64,000 nt of DNA, taken from positions 1,079,001 to 1,143,000 of the forward strand of contig JARHVA010003186.1 in the NCBI GenBank assembly GCA_037957365.1. The letters are read 5' to 3'. Every line of letters starts with the position of its first letter. The first letter of the stretch is position 1. This DNA is from Torreya grandis. Lineage: Eukaryota; Streptophyta; Pinopsida; Cupressales; Taxaceae. The notes under the pieces are model-generated. The model saw only the letters and a list, made by a program, of their open reading frames with translations, made no database searches and was not told the DNA's origin. Made by a program: the position numbers and the translations under genes. Below, in pieces: positions 43,570 through 55,138 of this stretch.

Positions 43570-45755
43570 TGTTGACCATTTTGGTCCTCTAGGCCAAAAT
43601 TGGTCCCCCCTTTTTCCCCTGCTGTTCTGAGCTAGTACATTTTTTGATTTTGCACAAGTCTTGGAAGTTTCTACGGACTTTGCAGGTACGGACTCTGCAG
43701 GCATTTCTACGGACTCTGCGGGGAAGTTTTCTACGGACTCTGCAAAGAAGAGACAAGTTCCCACTTAGGTGCAAAATGGACCATTTCAAGTGCCCTTGCG
43801 GAGGGCAGTTCCGAACTCAAGAGCCCTTGCGGAGGGCAGGGAACACTTTCAAAGAGGCCAAAAAGAAAGCCGAAAAGGTAAGTTTCCTTCGGAAATCTGT
43901 TCAAGGCAAATAAGAGAATTTCTTTGGACAAAATGTCCGAAGGAATTCCTTCGGACTTTTGTCTGAAGAAATTCTTTGGAAGAAAATCTTGCCGCGGAAA
44001 AGACTAAGGCAAAAAAGCATAGAGTGATTTCTTTCAGACTTTTGTCCGAAGGAATTCCTTCGGACAAAAAGTCTGAAGAAATTCGGGAAAGAGCCGCGGG
44101 TAAAAAACCCGAAGAAAGTCTTTGAAGGAAAGGAACGAGCAAGACAATTCTTATGGACTTTTTGTCCGCGGAAAAAGTAGCCGAGAGAAAATCCGCGGGA
44201 AAAGTGGCCGAGTGAAAGACTCGGAGAAATAAGCGAAAGGCAAAGGGAGAAATCCTTCGAACAAAATGTCCAAAGGAATTCCTCCGGACAAAATGTTCGA
44301 AGGATTTCAAGACCAAGGGAGCCGAAGGACCTCGAAGGGCAGTAGCCTTTGCGGGGGACTCTCAGCCAAAAAAGAAAGACACTTCTCCAAAGCTGAAGGG
44401 ACACCTTCCCTTCGGGAGGGTTCAAAACAAGAAGTCCGAAGGAAAGGGAAGCAACAAGAAGCCGAAAGAAAGGAAAAGGCCGAAAGAATTCCAAGGGGTG
44501 ACAAGTCCGAACATGTCAAAATCAAGCACGACGAACTAGCCGTTGGAAGTTCAAATGCGGTGACGGGTGCGCAGACGTCAAATTAAAGGCTCGTGAAATA
44601 GTCGTTGATTTTGAAAAAACTTAAAAAAGAGCCCAAGGAACTCAGCGACCCGCCAAGAAGATAGCCCTAAGGGCCTAAGGACCCAAAAAGAGACAAACCC
44701 AGGAAGAGACAAAGTGCAGAAGCAGACAAACAGTCCAGGTGGCAAAGAGAGGTGTCAACTCAAGGATTTACTCCTGCAGTTGGAACAGTGCTCGCCAGGT
44801 GGTCATCAAACAACGCAAACAGTAAGCGGCGCGGCCTGTTTTCTCCACTTTGTATTAATGAGCAGAGAAACTGCGTGAATATCTGGAAAGAGTAGTCTTG
44901 TCTGCAGAAAAGAGGCGCGGCCCGTGCTTTCACATTAATGTTTGAACGCCAAAGTCAAGACCGGCGATTACACATGTTTCCAGCAGGCCTCTTCTAGAAG
45001 AATGACATCAGCAATAGTGACTTCCTCTTTCCGATGCTCTCAACGCACATGGGCCAGCTTGTCAAAGGGCGCCAAAAGTATTTTCAAAAGGGGCGCCTTT
45101 ACTTCTCCTCTTTCTATATATTGTAAACTTCTCATTTTGAGAAAAGGATCTTCTTAGCCTGTAAGGCAAAGCTTTGCCCAAAAATCTCTTGGGCTTGTAA
45201 GGCAGACTCTGCCGGATTTTTACCTTGAATCAAGACTTAGCAATTTTTTATCTCCATTTGAACTTGTAGTCACGCATATGTCTATGCCTTTGTTCTGTGT
45301 TAATTCATTTTCCCTGATGCTTTCGCAGGATGATTTCAGCATGTCTAGTGCATTGTGAGTTTTCCTTTTGCAAGTTAGCCAGAAGTGTCCCTAGAGGAGT
45401 GTAGGTGCCTGTGAATAGGCTGCCATAGTGCGTCTGAGGACGCCTCTGGTAGTTCTTCCTCCCTGTATATCCACGGACCCCTAGCTCACTGATGCAGAAG
45501 GATTTCTCGTGTCAAATGAAGTGTATGGGAGCTAGTTCTTGTTGAAAAGTGTATGTTCGGGCTGAGTGGATCAACTTTTTTGGTGTATCACCTTTTAGTT
45601 TAGGTTTAGGTTCTGTTTTTAGCATCCTTCTCCCTTTTCAACCCCCCCATTGTTAGCAGTAGGAAATCCAGGACCTAAAAGATACATCAAAGGGAGCTAG
45701 CCCTTATCTAGAGACTCTCTCCTCAATTTTGCCAGGCCCACAGGCAAGAGGGGAG
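43570..45755 (+). mobile_element. Gypsy-type LTR (D) inserted in the LINE
   Basis: The insertion begins TGTTGACCATTTTGGTCC, like the LTR starts of elements A and B. It carries a ttccgaagg/cggact-rich U3 (43640-44480) like B's. A TATA-like region (ctatatattgtaaac near 45113) is followed by gtaaggcaaagctttgccc, which parallels A's tatagcaaagctctaccc. A primer-like site (ttttttggtgtatcacc) occurs at about 45573, so either about 180 bp of internal sequence remains or the LTR end has drifted. Flanking ATTGA/ATTGT (43565, about 45756) could be target duplications, one mismatch. No gag or pol is present: a solo or truncated LTR. Confidence 0.65.
43935..44290. repeat. Palindrome cluster in the U3 of LTR D
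   Basis: Perfect palindromes centred on gaattc occur at 43935-43956 (22 bp, GTCCGAAGGAA and its complement) and 44040-44069 (30 bp, TTTTGTCCGAAGGAA and its complement). A decayed version lies near 44268-44290. Related single arms are scattered throughout 43880-44480. Confidence 0.9.
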
Positions 45756-46900
45756 TTTCCATTGTGACGTGTGGAAGGCAGGAGCTTAGTGACCTGTCAA
45801 GGGTGCAATCCATTGCCTCAACAATTGCCAGGTGTGCTCGAGTTTGCTCCCGTCTTCAGTGGATACAGGAGGGAGATGAGGGTTCCAAGTTCTTTTTTGA
45901 CTTCCTTAAAAGGAAGGTAGCTATGGAAAGGGTGCTTGGGTTACGTTGTGTTGATGGTTCTCTTGTTGAAGATCCTTCAAAGATCAGAGGTATGATTAGC
46001 CAACATTTCCAAAATATTTTTGCTCCTTATACCTTGGCATATCGAGAGGTGTTGGCGAGAGATGCTAGCTGTAGAGTGGGCCCCTGCAAGGTCTCTTGTT
46101 GGAATAGGGATAGATTGGATGGAGACCTCTTGAAGGAGGAGCTTCACTCTGCTTTGTACCCCATGTAGAATAGCAAGTCTCTAGGTATGGATGGTCTTCC
46201 TTGTGAGTTCTATGGGACACTATTGGTGATGATTTTTGTGTTATGGCCTTCGAGGTGTTCACTTTAGGACATCTTTTTGAGTTTCTTAATCAAGGGCTGA
46301 TCAAGCTTATCCCAAAGAATGCTCCTAGGGATGCAATGGGGTGCTGGTGGCCTAGTACTTTGCTTACTGTTGCTTATAGAATTATAGCCAAGGCCTTGGC
46401 TATAAGGTTTCGCTTGGTTGCTAGATATGTGGTGCGTCAAGAGTAGATTGGTTTTGCATAAGGGAGGTTTATTCTAGACATTGTGGTTTCTGTTTGGGAG
46501 GCTATGGAGTGGGCTAGAGAGACTGGCCAACACTCCCTTAATCTAAAAATTGATTTTGATAAGGCTTATGACATGATTGGTAGGACCTTTATCTTAGAGA
46601 TGTTGATTTGTTTCGGTTTTGGACCTCATTGTGTTCCCATGGTGTCCACTCTCTTCGCTAATGCTTCAACTTTTGTTTTAGTTAATAATGCGTTATCTCC
46701 ATGGGTTTTTTTGCATCGTTAAATCTATTAGGGGTGCCCATTGGCCACTTATCTTTATGTCCTGACAACAGATGCTCTGGGTTACTTTTAGAGGTGGCTT
46801 GTGTTGCGAGATAGATTCATGGTATCTTGCTTCCAGATGGTAACTTGCTTCTTGCGTAGGAATGGTGTGCTCTTGTGCATCATTGCCTAATTTGGAGGAG
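45756..46900 (+). pseudogene. LINE ORF2, reverse transcriptase region, broken
   Basis: Resuming after LTR D, the frame 45764-46168 reads RLQWIQEGDEGSKFFFDFLK, the standard pre-RT motif, then SQHFQNIF and, after stops, KSLGMDGLPCEFYG. Frame 46243-46446 has LIKLIPKNAP and LLTVAYRIIAKALAIRF. Frame 46483-46722 has SLNLKIDFDKAYDMIGRTFI, with the motif A aspartate, followed by GCPLATYLYVLTTDALGY near 46732. I do not find the YADD box clearly. The enzyme would prime reverse transcription at a nicked target; this copy is dead. Confidence 0.85.
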
Positions 46901-47312
46901 TATGAAGTTACCCCAATTTCTTTCGAAGACTTCTCATAGCCTTGCTAAAGACCTCTTTGCTTGCACCACACTCTTGTTCCTCCCCTTGTATTTTATCTAT
47001 CTACTCAATATCTTCCAACACTCTACCAAAATAGAACTTCCTACTTCACAGTATGTATTTTTGATTGGCATTGGAATGAGTGACTCCCTCTTTAAGAAGA
47101 GAGTTACAGTTCCTTGTTTTTTGTCTGTTTTTGATATACGTTGGGAAGATGATCACAAAGGTTGTGGAGTTTGGCTTTACACTTGCCAATTGCATTTGAA
47201 TAAATTGCCTCTTAAGGCCCTTTTCAACAAATCCATTTTCCTTGATGGCTTTGTGCCGTTAGTGTTGGATATTTTCCTGCAAGCGCAACAACTTATTGCA
47301 GCCAATTTGTAG
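46875..47312 (+). pseudogene. Probable LINE ORF2 C-terminal part
   Basis: A 145-codon plus-strand frame follows the RT region. The later half (FDIRWEDDHKGCGVW, LPLKALFNKSIFLDGF) is compatible with the region after plant L1 RT (W-x-x-G-G-x-G). The earlier half is hydrophobic and may be out of frame. A short A-run at about 47560 could be the LINE tail. Assignment is mainly by position. Confidence 0.4.
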
Positions 47313-47760
47313 AATGGATGATTCTGACGCCTCGATTTGAATTCTGAGGCTATGTAGCAAGATCCTTTTTTTCTCGCTCAACTTTCAGGAGCTGCCTGCC
47401 ATTTTTTAAGAACCATTTGAAGGAATAGATGATGTAGTTTCGCACTTATTTTACCACTATGAACCATAGTTCGCATACTTCTACTTGAAGAGTACTCATC
47501 CAACTCCCAAAAAGTTTACTTAGTGATTAATCGACAACCACTTGCCATTATTTGACAAATTAAAAAAAAAACTTATATTTATTAGTAAAAACATAATTTT
47601 TTTAGAAATTACAGTTGCAAAATGTATCAAATGAGTCTGTAAAATGTTGTGGAAGTGTTTTCTATTAGATTCGAATACAAATAAATTACAAAATTGCATA
47701 ATCATGATTCATGTGAATACAAATGAACGGTCAACGACAAATTGATACATATACAAGAAT

Positions 47761-50554
47761 CTACACATTTCTCTTCCTCGCTCTAGTGAAAACTAAGGGA
47801 GATTGAGAGAGTCTAGTCCTCCCAGTTGACTGCTTCTCCTTGATTTGCCTAGAACGTTGCGCTTGTGGCTCCACCTCTACCTCCACCTCTGCCTCATCTT
47901 TGACATCTACAAGGATGCCATGCAATCCAATATCTCCTCCTTGTGTTGCAGTTGCACCCTCCATAGCTTGCCTCTCAAAATCACCAATTTCGTCCTTTGT
48001 GAACATGGGGGCCTCCTCGTCTTGTGCAATTCAATCATTGTAGGGATCGATCTCATCTAGATCAATAGGATGATGTGATGTGTTCACCTTTTTTGTGCAA
48101 AGCCGGAGGTTGTATTGCACAGAAACCAGGGCATTGAGACGTTGACTCATTTTGCAGTGCTTCTTCGTGTGAATGGCATCAAACAAACTCCAGTATCTTC
48201 GAGATCTACAAGGATGCTATCCAATCCAATATCTTTTGCTGCAGCTGGACCCTCCATATCTTGCTTTCAAAATCAGCAATCTCGTCCTCTACAAACATGG
48301 GGGCCTCCTCATCCTGTGCATTCCAATAACCGTAGGGATCGATCTCATCTAGATCAATAAGATCTTATGATGTGTTCTCCATCTTTTTTTGTGTGAAGCC
48401 AAAGGTTGTATTGCACAAAAACTAGGTCATTGAGGTGTTGTTGACTCAACTTGTTGTCCTTCTTTGGGTGAATGTTGTCAAGCAAATTTTAGTTGCACTC
48501 ACATCCAGAAGCGCTACAAGGCTGAGATAAAATGCAAAGGGTTAGCCTTTGAAGATTTGGGGTGCTTCCACCCCAATCTTCCCACCATGACCTTGGAAAC
48601 AAGATATTTAATAGTTTGTAAGTAATTAATAATTGTCAATTTATAACTTGTAAGGTACAAGTAAATACTTCATTTTTATTACTTGGTGTCTATGTGGTTC
48701 TCCCTCGGATAACTAGTGCTGAAGAAACGAGTCTCCCCCTAGTCTGCTTGTAGTTCTGCAACTTTGAAATAATGAGGTCTCTCGCCTCAACGTTAAATGT
48801 TATACTCTCAAAGCATGTTGATAGGCCCTCCATAAGCTCCCCATTAACATCTGTGAAGCCATCAGAGTAGACATACTTGGGGTAAAGATAGTACCCTGCT
48901 GCATGGATGGGTTGATGGAGTTGATTGTTCCACCGCTGATCACTCAACTTCCAAATGGGATCAAATTTGACACTATCCACCCTATAATAATTTTGGATGA
49001 CCTCTTTGGCGCTATCCATGGCCTCATAAATGTAACCCATTGGGTTTTGCTCCCCATCCACCAAGCGCAAAACCCTCACCAAAGATTCCGACACCTATAA
49101 AGTTACAAGCAAATTAAAGTTAAAAATTTACAATTAAAGTAAATATTTCAAAAAATTGAAAATAAAGGAATCGACTTGATTTTTATATTTAAATTTGAAG
49201 TTACCTTGACGATTTCTGTAGCTCTCTCCCCAAAGTCCTTATAAAAAATTGCCTTTGAGACTTTGATTCTATCACCTTTCTTTGAATATGTTGAGTCCAC
49301 CCATTCTTGGCATACAAACATTTGCTTCAAAGGAGTCAACAAACTTTAAATACTTTGCAACGTAAGGAAGTTAGTTGCAAACCTTGTGACCCCTGCTTGT
49401 ACAAGCTCTTTCCCCTTGGTGTGTTTTTTCATCAAGCTGAGAACCCAAGGGTGATTATAAATATATTTGTGATGTCTCTGGCCTCATCGACAACCGGTTT
49501 CACCCAATCAATTTTGCCTATGTCCTCCAAAAGAAGGTCAAGGCAATGGGCCATTCAAAGAGTCCAAAAGAGTGATGGATGTTGGTATTTGAGAAGTCTC
49601 TCAACTGTCACATATGTTGTTGATTGTTAGTGATAACTTGGACAACATTCTTAATGCCCATCTCAAAAACAACCTCCTTGAGCATCAAACTCAAATTTTA
49701 TGCATTTTTTATCTCACTAGATGCATCAATGGACTTCAAAAAAACCAACTCACCATTTTGAAGCCACCAAAAAATTGATGAGGGTGCGGTTCTTTCTATC
49801 AGTCCATCCATTGGAAAGAATGGTTGATCCGAACTTTTGCCACCTCTTTTGATCTTCCGCAATTACCTTTGCATCTTCAACTGCATTCTGGAGTAATCTC
49901 TTATTTATGTCTCTTGAAGAGAGTGCCTTGTATTATTTCCCTTCAATTGTCAATGTTGTGACCAAATATTTCTAGTATGGGCTCTTTGCTATGTTGAAGG
50001 AAAGGTTGTTGAGGTGCCAAAAATTTGCGCACACCTTATCTGTTTCTACATGTCTCTTTATCAAATCTTGTACTTTGTAGCGAAGGTTGTGCTCCAAGTG
50101 TGTTTCTATGCACAAAAAAAATGTGTAGTTGGCTCAAACTTGATGAGTTGGATGTGCTTCGTTTGTGTGGACCACAACTAGAGCCCACAATTTCTCTCAT
50201 AGCTGTCTCAGGTGCCTCTGTTGATGTGGGACCAATGGCCATTGTTAAGGCTGCTTGCATCTTTGCCCCCTCTAATTTCTTCTCGTCCAACAATGCAAGC
50301 TCTGCAACTATATCTCGTTTTGCCTCTTCCGTTACACCGGGACAAGGCAAGACATCGTGGGAAGGAATGCATGTAAGATGGCATTTGAGGTGATAGATGC
50401 CTCCACCAATCTTCTTCGAGCAAAACGTATAAATTGTAGTCGTCTGGGATGTTCCAACCTGTATGGCATACTTCCAAGCAATGGTGCGAGCATTAGGAGG
50501 AGCTAGTTGGCTACCACTAATTGATTTTGAACCTGATGTAGAGTCGGATGCCAT
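47761..50554 (-). pseudogene. hAT transposase 3, minus strand, broken
   Basis: The N-terminal frame (50554-50036) has a BED-type finger, YTFCSKKIGGGIYHLKCHL, in which the first metal-binding Cys appears to be Tyr, followed by the usual LPCPGV. Degenerate DUF659 blocks follow (49900-49480: FGSTILSNGWTDRKNRTLIN, then MAHCLDLLLEDIGKIDWVKP). Segment 49342-49148 has the LTPLKQMFVCQEW block, and 49094-48690 gives VLRLVDGEQNPMGYIYEAMD and GYYLYPKYVYSDG. The dimerisation region (about 48480-48620) is badly degraded, and the tail frame ends RARKRNV at 47761. A roughly 310-bp duplication lies in the tail (47890-48470). I could not define terminal repeats or target duplications. Confidence 0.85.
47890..48470. 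repeat. Tandem duplication in the 3' part of hAT 3
   Basis: About 47895-48150 resembles 48205-48450. Shared phrases include catctacaaggatgc, aatccaatatct, catgggggcctcctc and tagggatcgatctcatctag. Equivalent points are about 310 bp apart. The copies have diverged. Confidence 0.85.
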
Positions 50555-50559
50555 TGTAT

Positions 50560-51562
50560 GCTAACGGTAAATCTGCAGCATGTTCAAGAATGGAAACGAC
50601 ATTAAATAAATTAAATAATCATGATAACATCTTTACAAATAAATTACAAAGATTTTGTTCGGAGATGAAGTTAATTTTTATATTTGGTTCGGTGTGAAAC
50701 CAATAAGTGAGGTTTTTGACATTCCACTATAAGGATCCCCTGTGATAATCAAAGATTGGGAAAAACTCAGCAAGAAACATATATGAAGATAGTTAAAGCT
50801 TAAAAGACCATGACATGGATGAAGACACCTTTACAAATAAAGTATTGAAGTTTGTGGTGGAGTTTGCGTTGGCAAGGTTATTTGTAATGGAAAGAAAACT
50901 ATGAAATGTCTTTCTAGTGCCTACTAGGATTGCCAATCACATGTAATATAATTGGGTACATTACTGATTACAGTGCCACAAAGATTCACATAGGACTCGG
51001 GAGGTGTAAACATAATAAATCTATTGAATTTCATTGTTCTTTGTTCACAGTTCACACAAATCATTATTGCTGCAAGACAATGCATGGCTTCCAAACAGAA
51101 AAGGAGGGTTATAGCCAATAGCTGCTGCCAAGATAATGCCTCCACCTACTACTAAATCAGTCCTTGATATTCTTTAACCATGGCATCAACACTATCTAGA
51201 ATTTAAAGACAAGGGTAAGATTTTCAGCTTCATCAACATGATATGTTTAAATAAATTAAACCAAATCCACTTCCAAAATTAGTCGATATCATTGTATCAA
51301 ATTTGAATGAAGTAATTTAGTTGCAATGGGTCAAGAAAAAGAAGGAAAATTAAGAGACATTCACAAAAAAAATGAAGATTGAATCTGAGAACTCAGAAGG
51401 CAACTGCGCAACAATATGTATTAAATTACTAATATTAATATTATGATCATTTTAAAATATGAACTACTTCAAAACGCTTAACAATCTTATAACATGAATT
51501 GGCAATGTTGATTTAATAGAAGAAATGAAAGATTCCTTGGCAGCAAGTGTGAAAATAAAATG

Positions 51563-51569
<7 letters not shown>
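50560..51569. other. Region without a recognisable gene
   Basis: AT-rich DNA upstream of hAT 3's transposase (minus strand), so part of it may be that element's leader. Only frames of about 60-75 codons without domains occur. It ends at the poly(A) run at 51570. Confidence 0.45.

Positions 51570-51593
<24 letters not shown>
51570..51593 (+). repeat. 24-base uninterrupted poly(A) run
   Basis: A pure A-run follows aatgaaaactt. It could be the tail of a retroposed transcript or a simple repeat. No polyadenylation motif or matching gene body is obvious upstream. Confidence 0.9.
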
Positions 51594-51596
<3 letters not shown>

Positions 51597-51848
51597 CTAA
51601 TCTAGAGAGTTTGCTCAAAAATCTTCCCTCCAATTTGATCCAAATGCCCCAAACGCTGGGTGATTCCAATGTGTGGAGGTGTATGCTTTTATAAGACAAA
51701 TTTCTATGTACTTTACACATATTTCCAACGTCTTGGATACATTTGGAGGTGTTTGATGCATTATGACGTGTTTTGGATGTGTTTTGCACACGGTTCTGTG
51801 AGTACTCTAGACTCGGTGATTCTTGGCACAATACTTGCTGAGTACTTG

Positions 51849-51905
51849 CGAGTACTCGAGCCTCGGTGATTATTGACACAATACTTGCCGAGGCTCGAGT
51901 ACTCG
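51849..51905. repeat. 18-bp perfect inverted repeat (hairpin)
   Basis: The arms at 51849-51866 (CGAGTACTCGAGCCTCGG) and 51888-51905 are exact reverse complements separated by 21 bp. The surrounding DNA repeats ctcgg-gatta and gagtactc motifs from 51800 to 52200. Confidence 0.92.
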
Positions 51906-51967
51906 GGAAATGGCGAGTTCGAGCGGTGATTATTGGCTTCAAGCCAAGCTCGGCGATTACTCACCCA

Positions 51968-52000
51968 CTCGGCGATTACGCTTGGCGAGTAATCGCCGAG
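51968..52000. repeat. 12-bp perfect inverted repeat
   Basis: CTCGGCGATTAC (51968-51979) and GTAATCGCCGAG (51989-52000) are exact complements with a 9-bp spacer. Immediately downstream are tatatatactatg and the exportin-2-like segment. Confidence 0.92.
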
Positions 52001-52016
52001 TATATATACTATGGCT

Positions 52017-52094
52017 TTGAACCACCCATTGGAGGAAGCAGAGCGCATGCAAGGCAAAGTTGTGGACCTTTTCAGAGCTGCCATATGTGAGAAT
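52017..52094 (+). pseudogene. Exportin-2-like exon fragment, copy 1
   Basis: The frame reads LNHPLEEAERMQGKVVDLFR followed by AAICEN. The D-L-x-R-A-A-I-C-E-N phrase resembles the segment of plant exportin-2 (CAS, the importin-alpha re-export receptor) that reads roughly DDLRAAVCENIN. The match covers only about 25 codons, and I found no flanking exons, so this is a candidate fragment rather than a gene. The copy is truncated by the duplication boundary. Confidence 0.35.
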
Positions 52095-52207
52095 TACTCG
52101 CGAGTACTTGGGAAATGGTGCGTTCGAGCGACGATTATTGGCTTCAGGGCCAGCTCGGTGATTACTCACCCACTCGGTGAGTAATCACCGAGTATGTATA
52201 CTATGCT

Positions 52208-52318
52208 CCGAACCACCCATTGGAGGAAGCAGAGCGCATGGAGGGCAAAGTTGTGGACCTTTTCAGAGCAGCCATATGTGAGAACATCATTCTCTTCGTG
52301 GAATATCTTTCCTCATAA
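52208..52318 (+). pseudogene. Exportin-2-like exon fragment, copy 2
   Basis: The second copy reads NHPLEEAERMEGKVVDLFRA, then AICENIILFVEYLSS and a TAA at 52316-52318 just before aaggtaac, a possible splice donor. It extends eleven codons further than copy 1 along the same similarity. It differs from copy 1 by one residue (Gln to Glu) in the shared part. Evidence and limits are as for copy 1. Confidence 0.38.
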
Positions 52319-53215
52319 AGGTAACACAAAAAACAGTACACAACTGAAACCGCTCAATCCCTAGTCCAGTTTTGTGTATGATCATAATGGATGCCACAAT
52401 TTCCAATTGAGAACAAATTATTGCCTGTAACTTGAAAAAATGCTCCATTGTTGCTGGAAGAGTAGATAATTATCCTTGGTCCATTATATCATTGATGCTA
52501 CTTGTTGAGATTTCAAGTTTGATGGAAAAGTATTTCCAAACTGAATTTATCCTTCAAATATCCAGGTATATGTGGTGTTTTAAAAATAAATGGTTTCAAG
52601 CATCATGAGTTCTATGTAGACATATAAAATATTTTTTTATACCATCTTCTATAAAAATGTGCACAAGGTATCCATGCCTCTCAGTTTCAAGAAAATAAGA
52701 GATGCTAAAGAAGATATGAGCTTGGTGGCTATACCATGATTTCATGGTGATAAGAATGGCTGGTATTTTAAAATGTCCCAACTCCCTTATTATATATTAA
52801 GTTGATTGGTATCTATAAATTTGTGTCACCGATATGGGACTACATTACCAAGGACCTTAAACAATACAAATATGGCGCTGTATCCTCCATTTCCCCTCAC
52901 CATAGGTGACCATAAAATGATTAAGTTACCCACAATTGAAAATATGGCTCAACCCATTCAAGAATTTTGGGTTGGGAAATAAGATACGAAAATTGTAAGA
53001 TCCTGATGGTAAAGTGGATTTTTTAAAACTGAAGTCACAAGTTGGGAGAAAAAACCTACATCATCTATACAAAGTTATAAATGACAATTATTATTAATTT
53101 TTGACATGGATGAATAACTCTCAAGTCTGACTTTAAAAAGAGGGTTCTATGGCAGAATCTCTTTGACATAGAAATTTTCATAGAGCAATCTATAAACTCA
53201 TTTAGACAACACCCT
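52319..53215. other. Region without a recognisable gene
   Basis: By position this should include the leader of the minus-strand element whose LTR lies at 53229-53741, but no gag or pol motif is recognisable. Short frames only. Confidence 0.4.
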
Positions 53216-53741
53216 GGCTCTGGTACCATGTCAAAGTATGTAGGATCAACCAGTGGTCATCCAAATAATTTAACAAGGAAAGACAAAGCAAATGTGCACA
53301 ACACAACACAAGATTGACGTGAGAAAACTTCAACCCGGTAAAAAACCACAAAGCTTATATCCATTAATTGAGAAACATTATACACTCAGTAACTTCCTTT
53401 TCACCTCTCTTCTCTTCTTTACACAACTCCTTTACTAAATGCTTGGAGTCACTTACATTCGAATAATTCACAATGAAATTATATTATTAGTCCATCTATA
53501 TACTACTCAAAGGTAATACATAGCTAGTGAACGGTTATAACCGAGTGGTTACACCTTTTCACTTTCACAACTAGTTTAATTAGTTGTTTACATATATTTT
53601 CTATGTACAAGTTTTTATTATTTGCACAACATAAGTGTTAAATACTTTGTTGTAATTAAATAATAAATATAACATTTATTATTTGCATTATGGAACAATA
53701 TGGGCCACTAGAGTAACCGCACAAATATAAATGTTCCAACA
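53216..53741 (-). mobile_element. LTR and primer site of a further minus-strand retrotransposon
   Basis: The minus strand reads TGTTGGAACATTTATATTTG from 53741 down to ...CTTTGACA at 53229 (513 bp, TG...CA). It is followed at once by TGGTACCAGAGCC (53228-53216), one change from the initiator-Met primer site. This layout is common in Copia elements, but no polyprotein identifies the superfamily. A second LTR was not found. It sits against the gypsy protease fragment that ends at 53742, so it probably inserted into that element. Confidence 0.65.
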
Positions 53742-54810
53742 CTATTTTCAAATTCAAATGTAATGCATTTGTTTGAATCATCAATAATGTCTTGCATTTT
53801 CTCCAACCATTGTTGTCCAAGGGTACCCTAGAATTGTTCCATAGTGGGCATCACAAATATTAATGTGTCCACAACATTTGGCCCGCAAACAATTGGTAAG
53901 GTAATTTGACCAATTGACCCTTCGCAATATAGACTATGTTGTAGTTCATTTGTTGTGTGCCGTAATTGTTTTATAATTTGGATATTGCATGTATTAGGCC
54001 CCTTTTATCTATCAATTTTTAACTCTTTGCCTATAGTTGGCTTCTTTGAATACTGAAATAATCATTGGATCCGTTTGTGGACGCTTATTTACCATATGTG
54101 ACCTCTTCTCTTGTTGGATTTTTCTTGAAGTTGCAGCTGGTGTGTTCATCCTAGATGTTCTTGTCTCTAATTGGCGTATTGTAATGATGCCTCAATTCTT
54201 AAGTTCCTCAATCGTTTGCTTTAACGCCTCACAATTATTCGTTCCATTTCTAGTTTTAGTGTTGATTACAATATGATTTCCATTTTTGTTGTGATAAAAG
54301 AGCAATGGATCGATGACTAATGGATGGTAAAGCGATCAAGTTCTTCTCAAGCAATATTTGTAGTATAGTACTTGGTTTGCTTTGTGATTTAGGTACTTGT
54401 AGTGTTGTGTCAATGGATGTGGAAGGCTCGCTAGAGGTAAATGTTGTCGACATACGGTCTTTATTTGCATTATGCGGTAAACTACTTGTGCTAGCATTGC
54501 CATGCAACCATTATCTAATTTGGTCAATATTGTTCGGATGAAGCTCAACGCATTGCGTATGTTCTAAATCTATGGTGCTTTTGTCATCTCAAGAAGAATT
54601 ATTTGTGTTATCTACATTACATACATTGATTTGTTCTAGTTTTTCATTAATGTCATACAAAGATATATTGTCTCCATTCCGATCTATATTGCCATCATCA
54701 ACATGTTTTTGTGTAACATTGTCATTGTCATAACATTAAGGGATAGCATGATAAGTAGGTTCTACCAATTTGGATAATAATATTTCTAACTCACGAGTCT
54801 TTGTAGAGGG
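53742..54810 (-). pseudogene. Gypsy gag C-terminus and protease fragment, minus strand
   Basis: Minus-strand frames read LLEKNLIALP and QQKWKSYCNQH, then, after a frame change, NGNHIVINTKTRN and CEALKQTIEELRN. This is the YCxxH...CxALKxxIEEL pattern found at the end of gypsy gag. Further down, about 53960-53745, come SIGQITLPIVCGPNVVDTLI and GQQWLEKMQDIIDDSNKCIT, the C-terminal half of a retropepsin-like domain. The sequence breaks at the LTR at 53741. It may belong with the LTR copy at 55139. Confidence 0.6.
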
Positions 54811-55138
54811 TTTTGAGATTGTAAAATGAAGATGAGAATATGGATATCAACCTTATGAGAATAATAGATGCTACTAATTGTTGTACACCTCTGAAAAGAG
54901 GGATTATAGATTAAAGGTGAAGCCCCAAACCTGAAAAGGTCTTAATTTATGAAAGTACACTAAAACAAATGACAAAAAGGAAGTAGATTTTCCTATGGAC
55001 CATGGGGAAATCAGAATTGAGACTTGATAGTCAAACCCTAATAGGGGATGATTTTGAGATTCTGTGAAAACATTGAAATTTAATGTAGAACATAGCCTAG
55101 GGTTTTCGTATTCAAATCAATGAGCAAGTTCACTAAAA

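Larger units (their letters stand above)
51897..52281. repeat. Tandem duplication of palindrome plus exon-like segment
   Basis: 51897-52094 and 52102-52285 are near-identical direct copies. Each starts gagtact-gggaaatgg and ends gccatatgtgagaa. Matching points are 205 bp apart at the start and 191 bp at the end, because the second copy lacks one arm of the 12-bp palindrome. Confidence 0.9.

Noticed and set aside
43849..44494. Overlapping minus-strand frames of 155 and 197 codons, rich in Ser, Phe and Arg
   Set aside because: They are produced by the cggac/ttccg repeat region of LTR D. Several frames stay open because of repeat composition.
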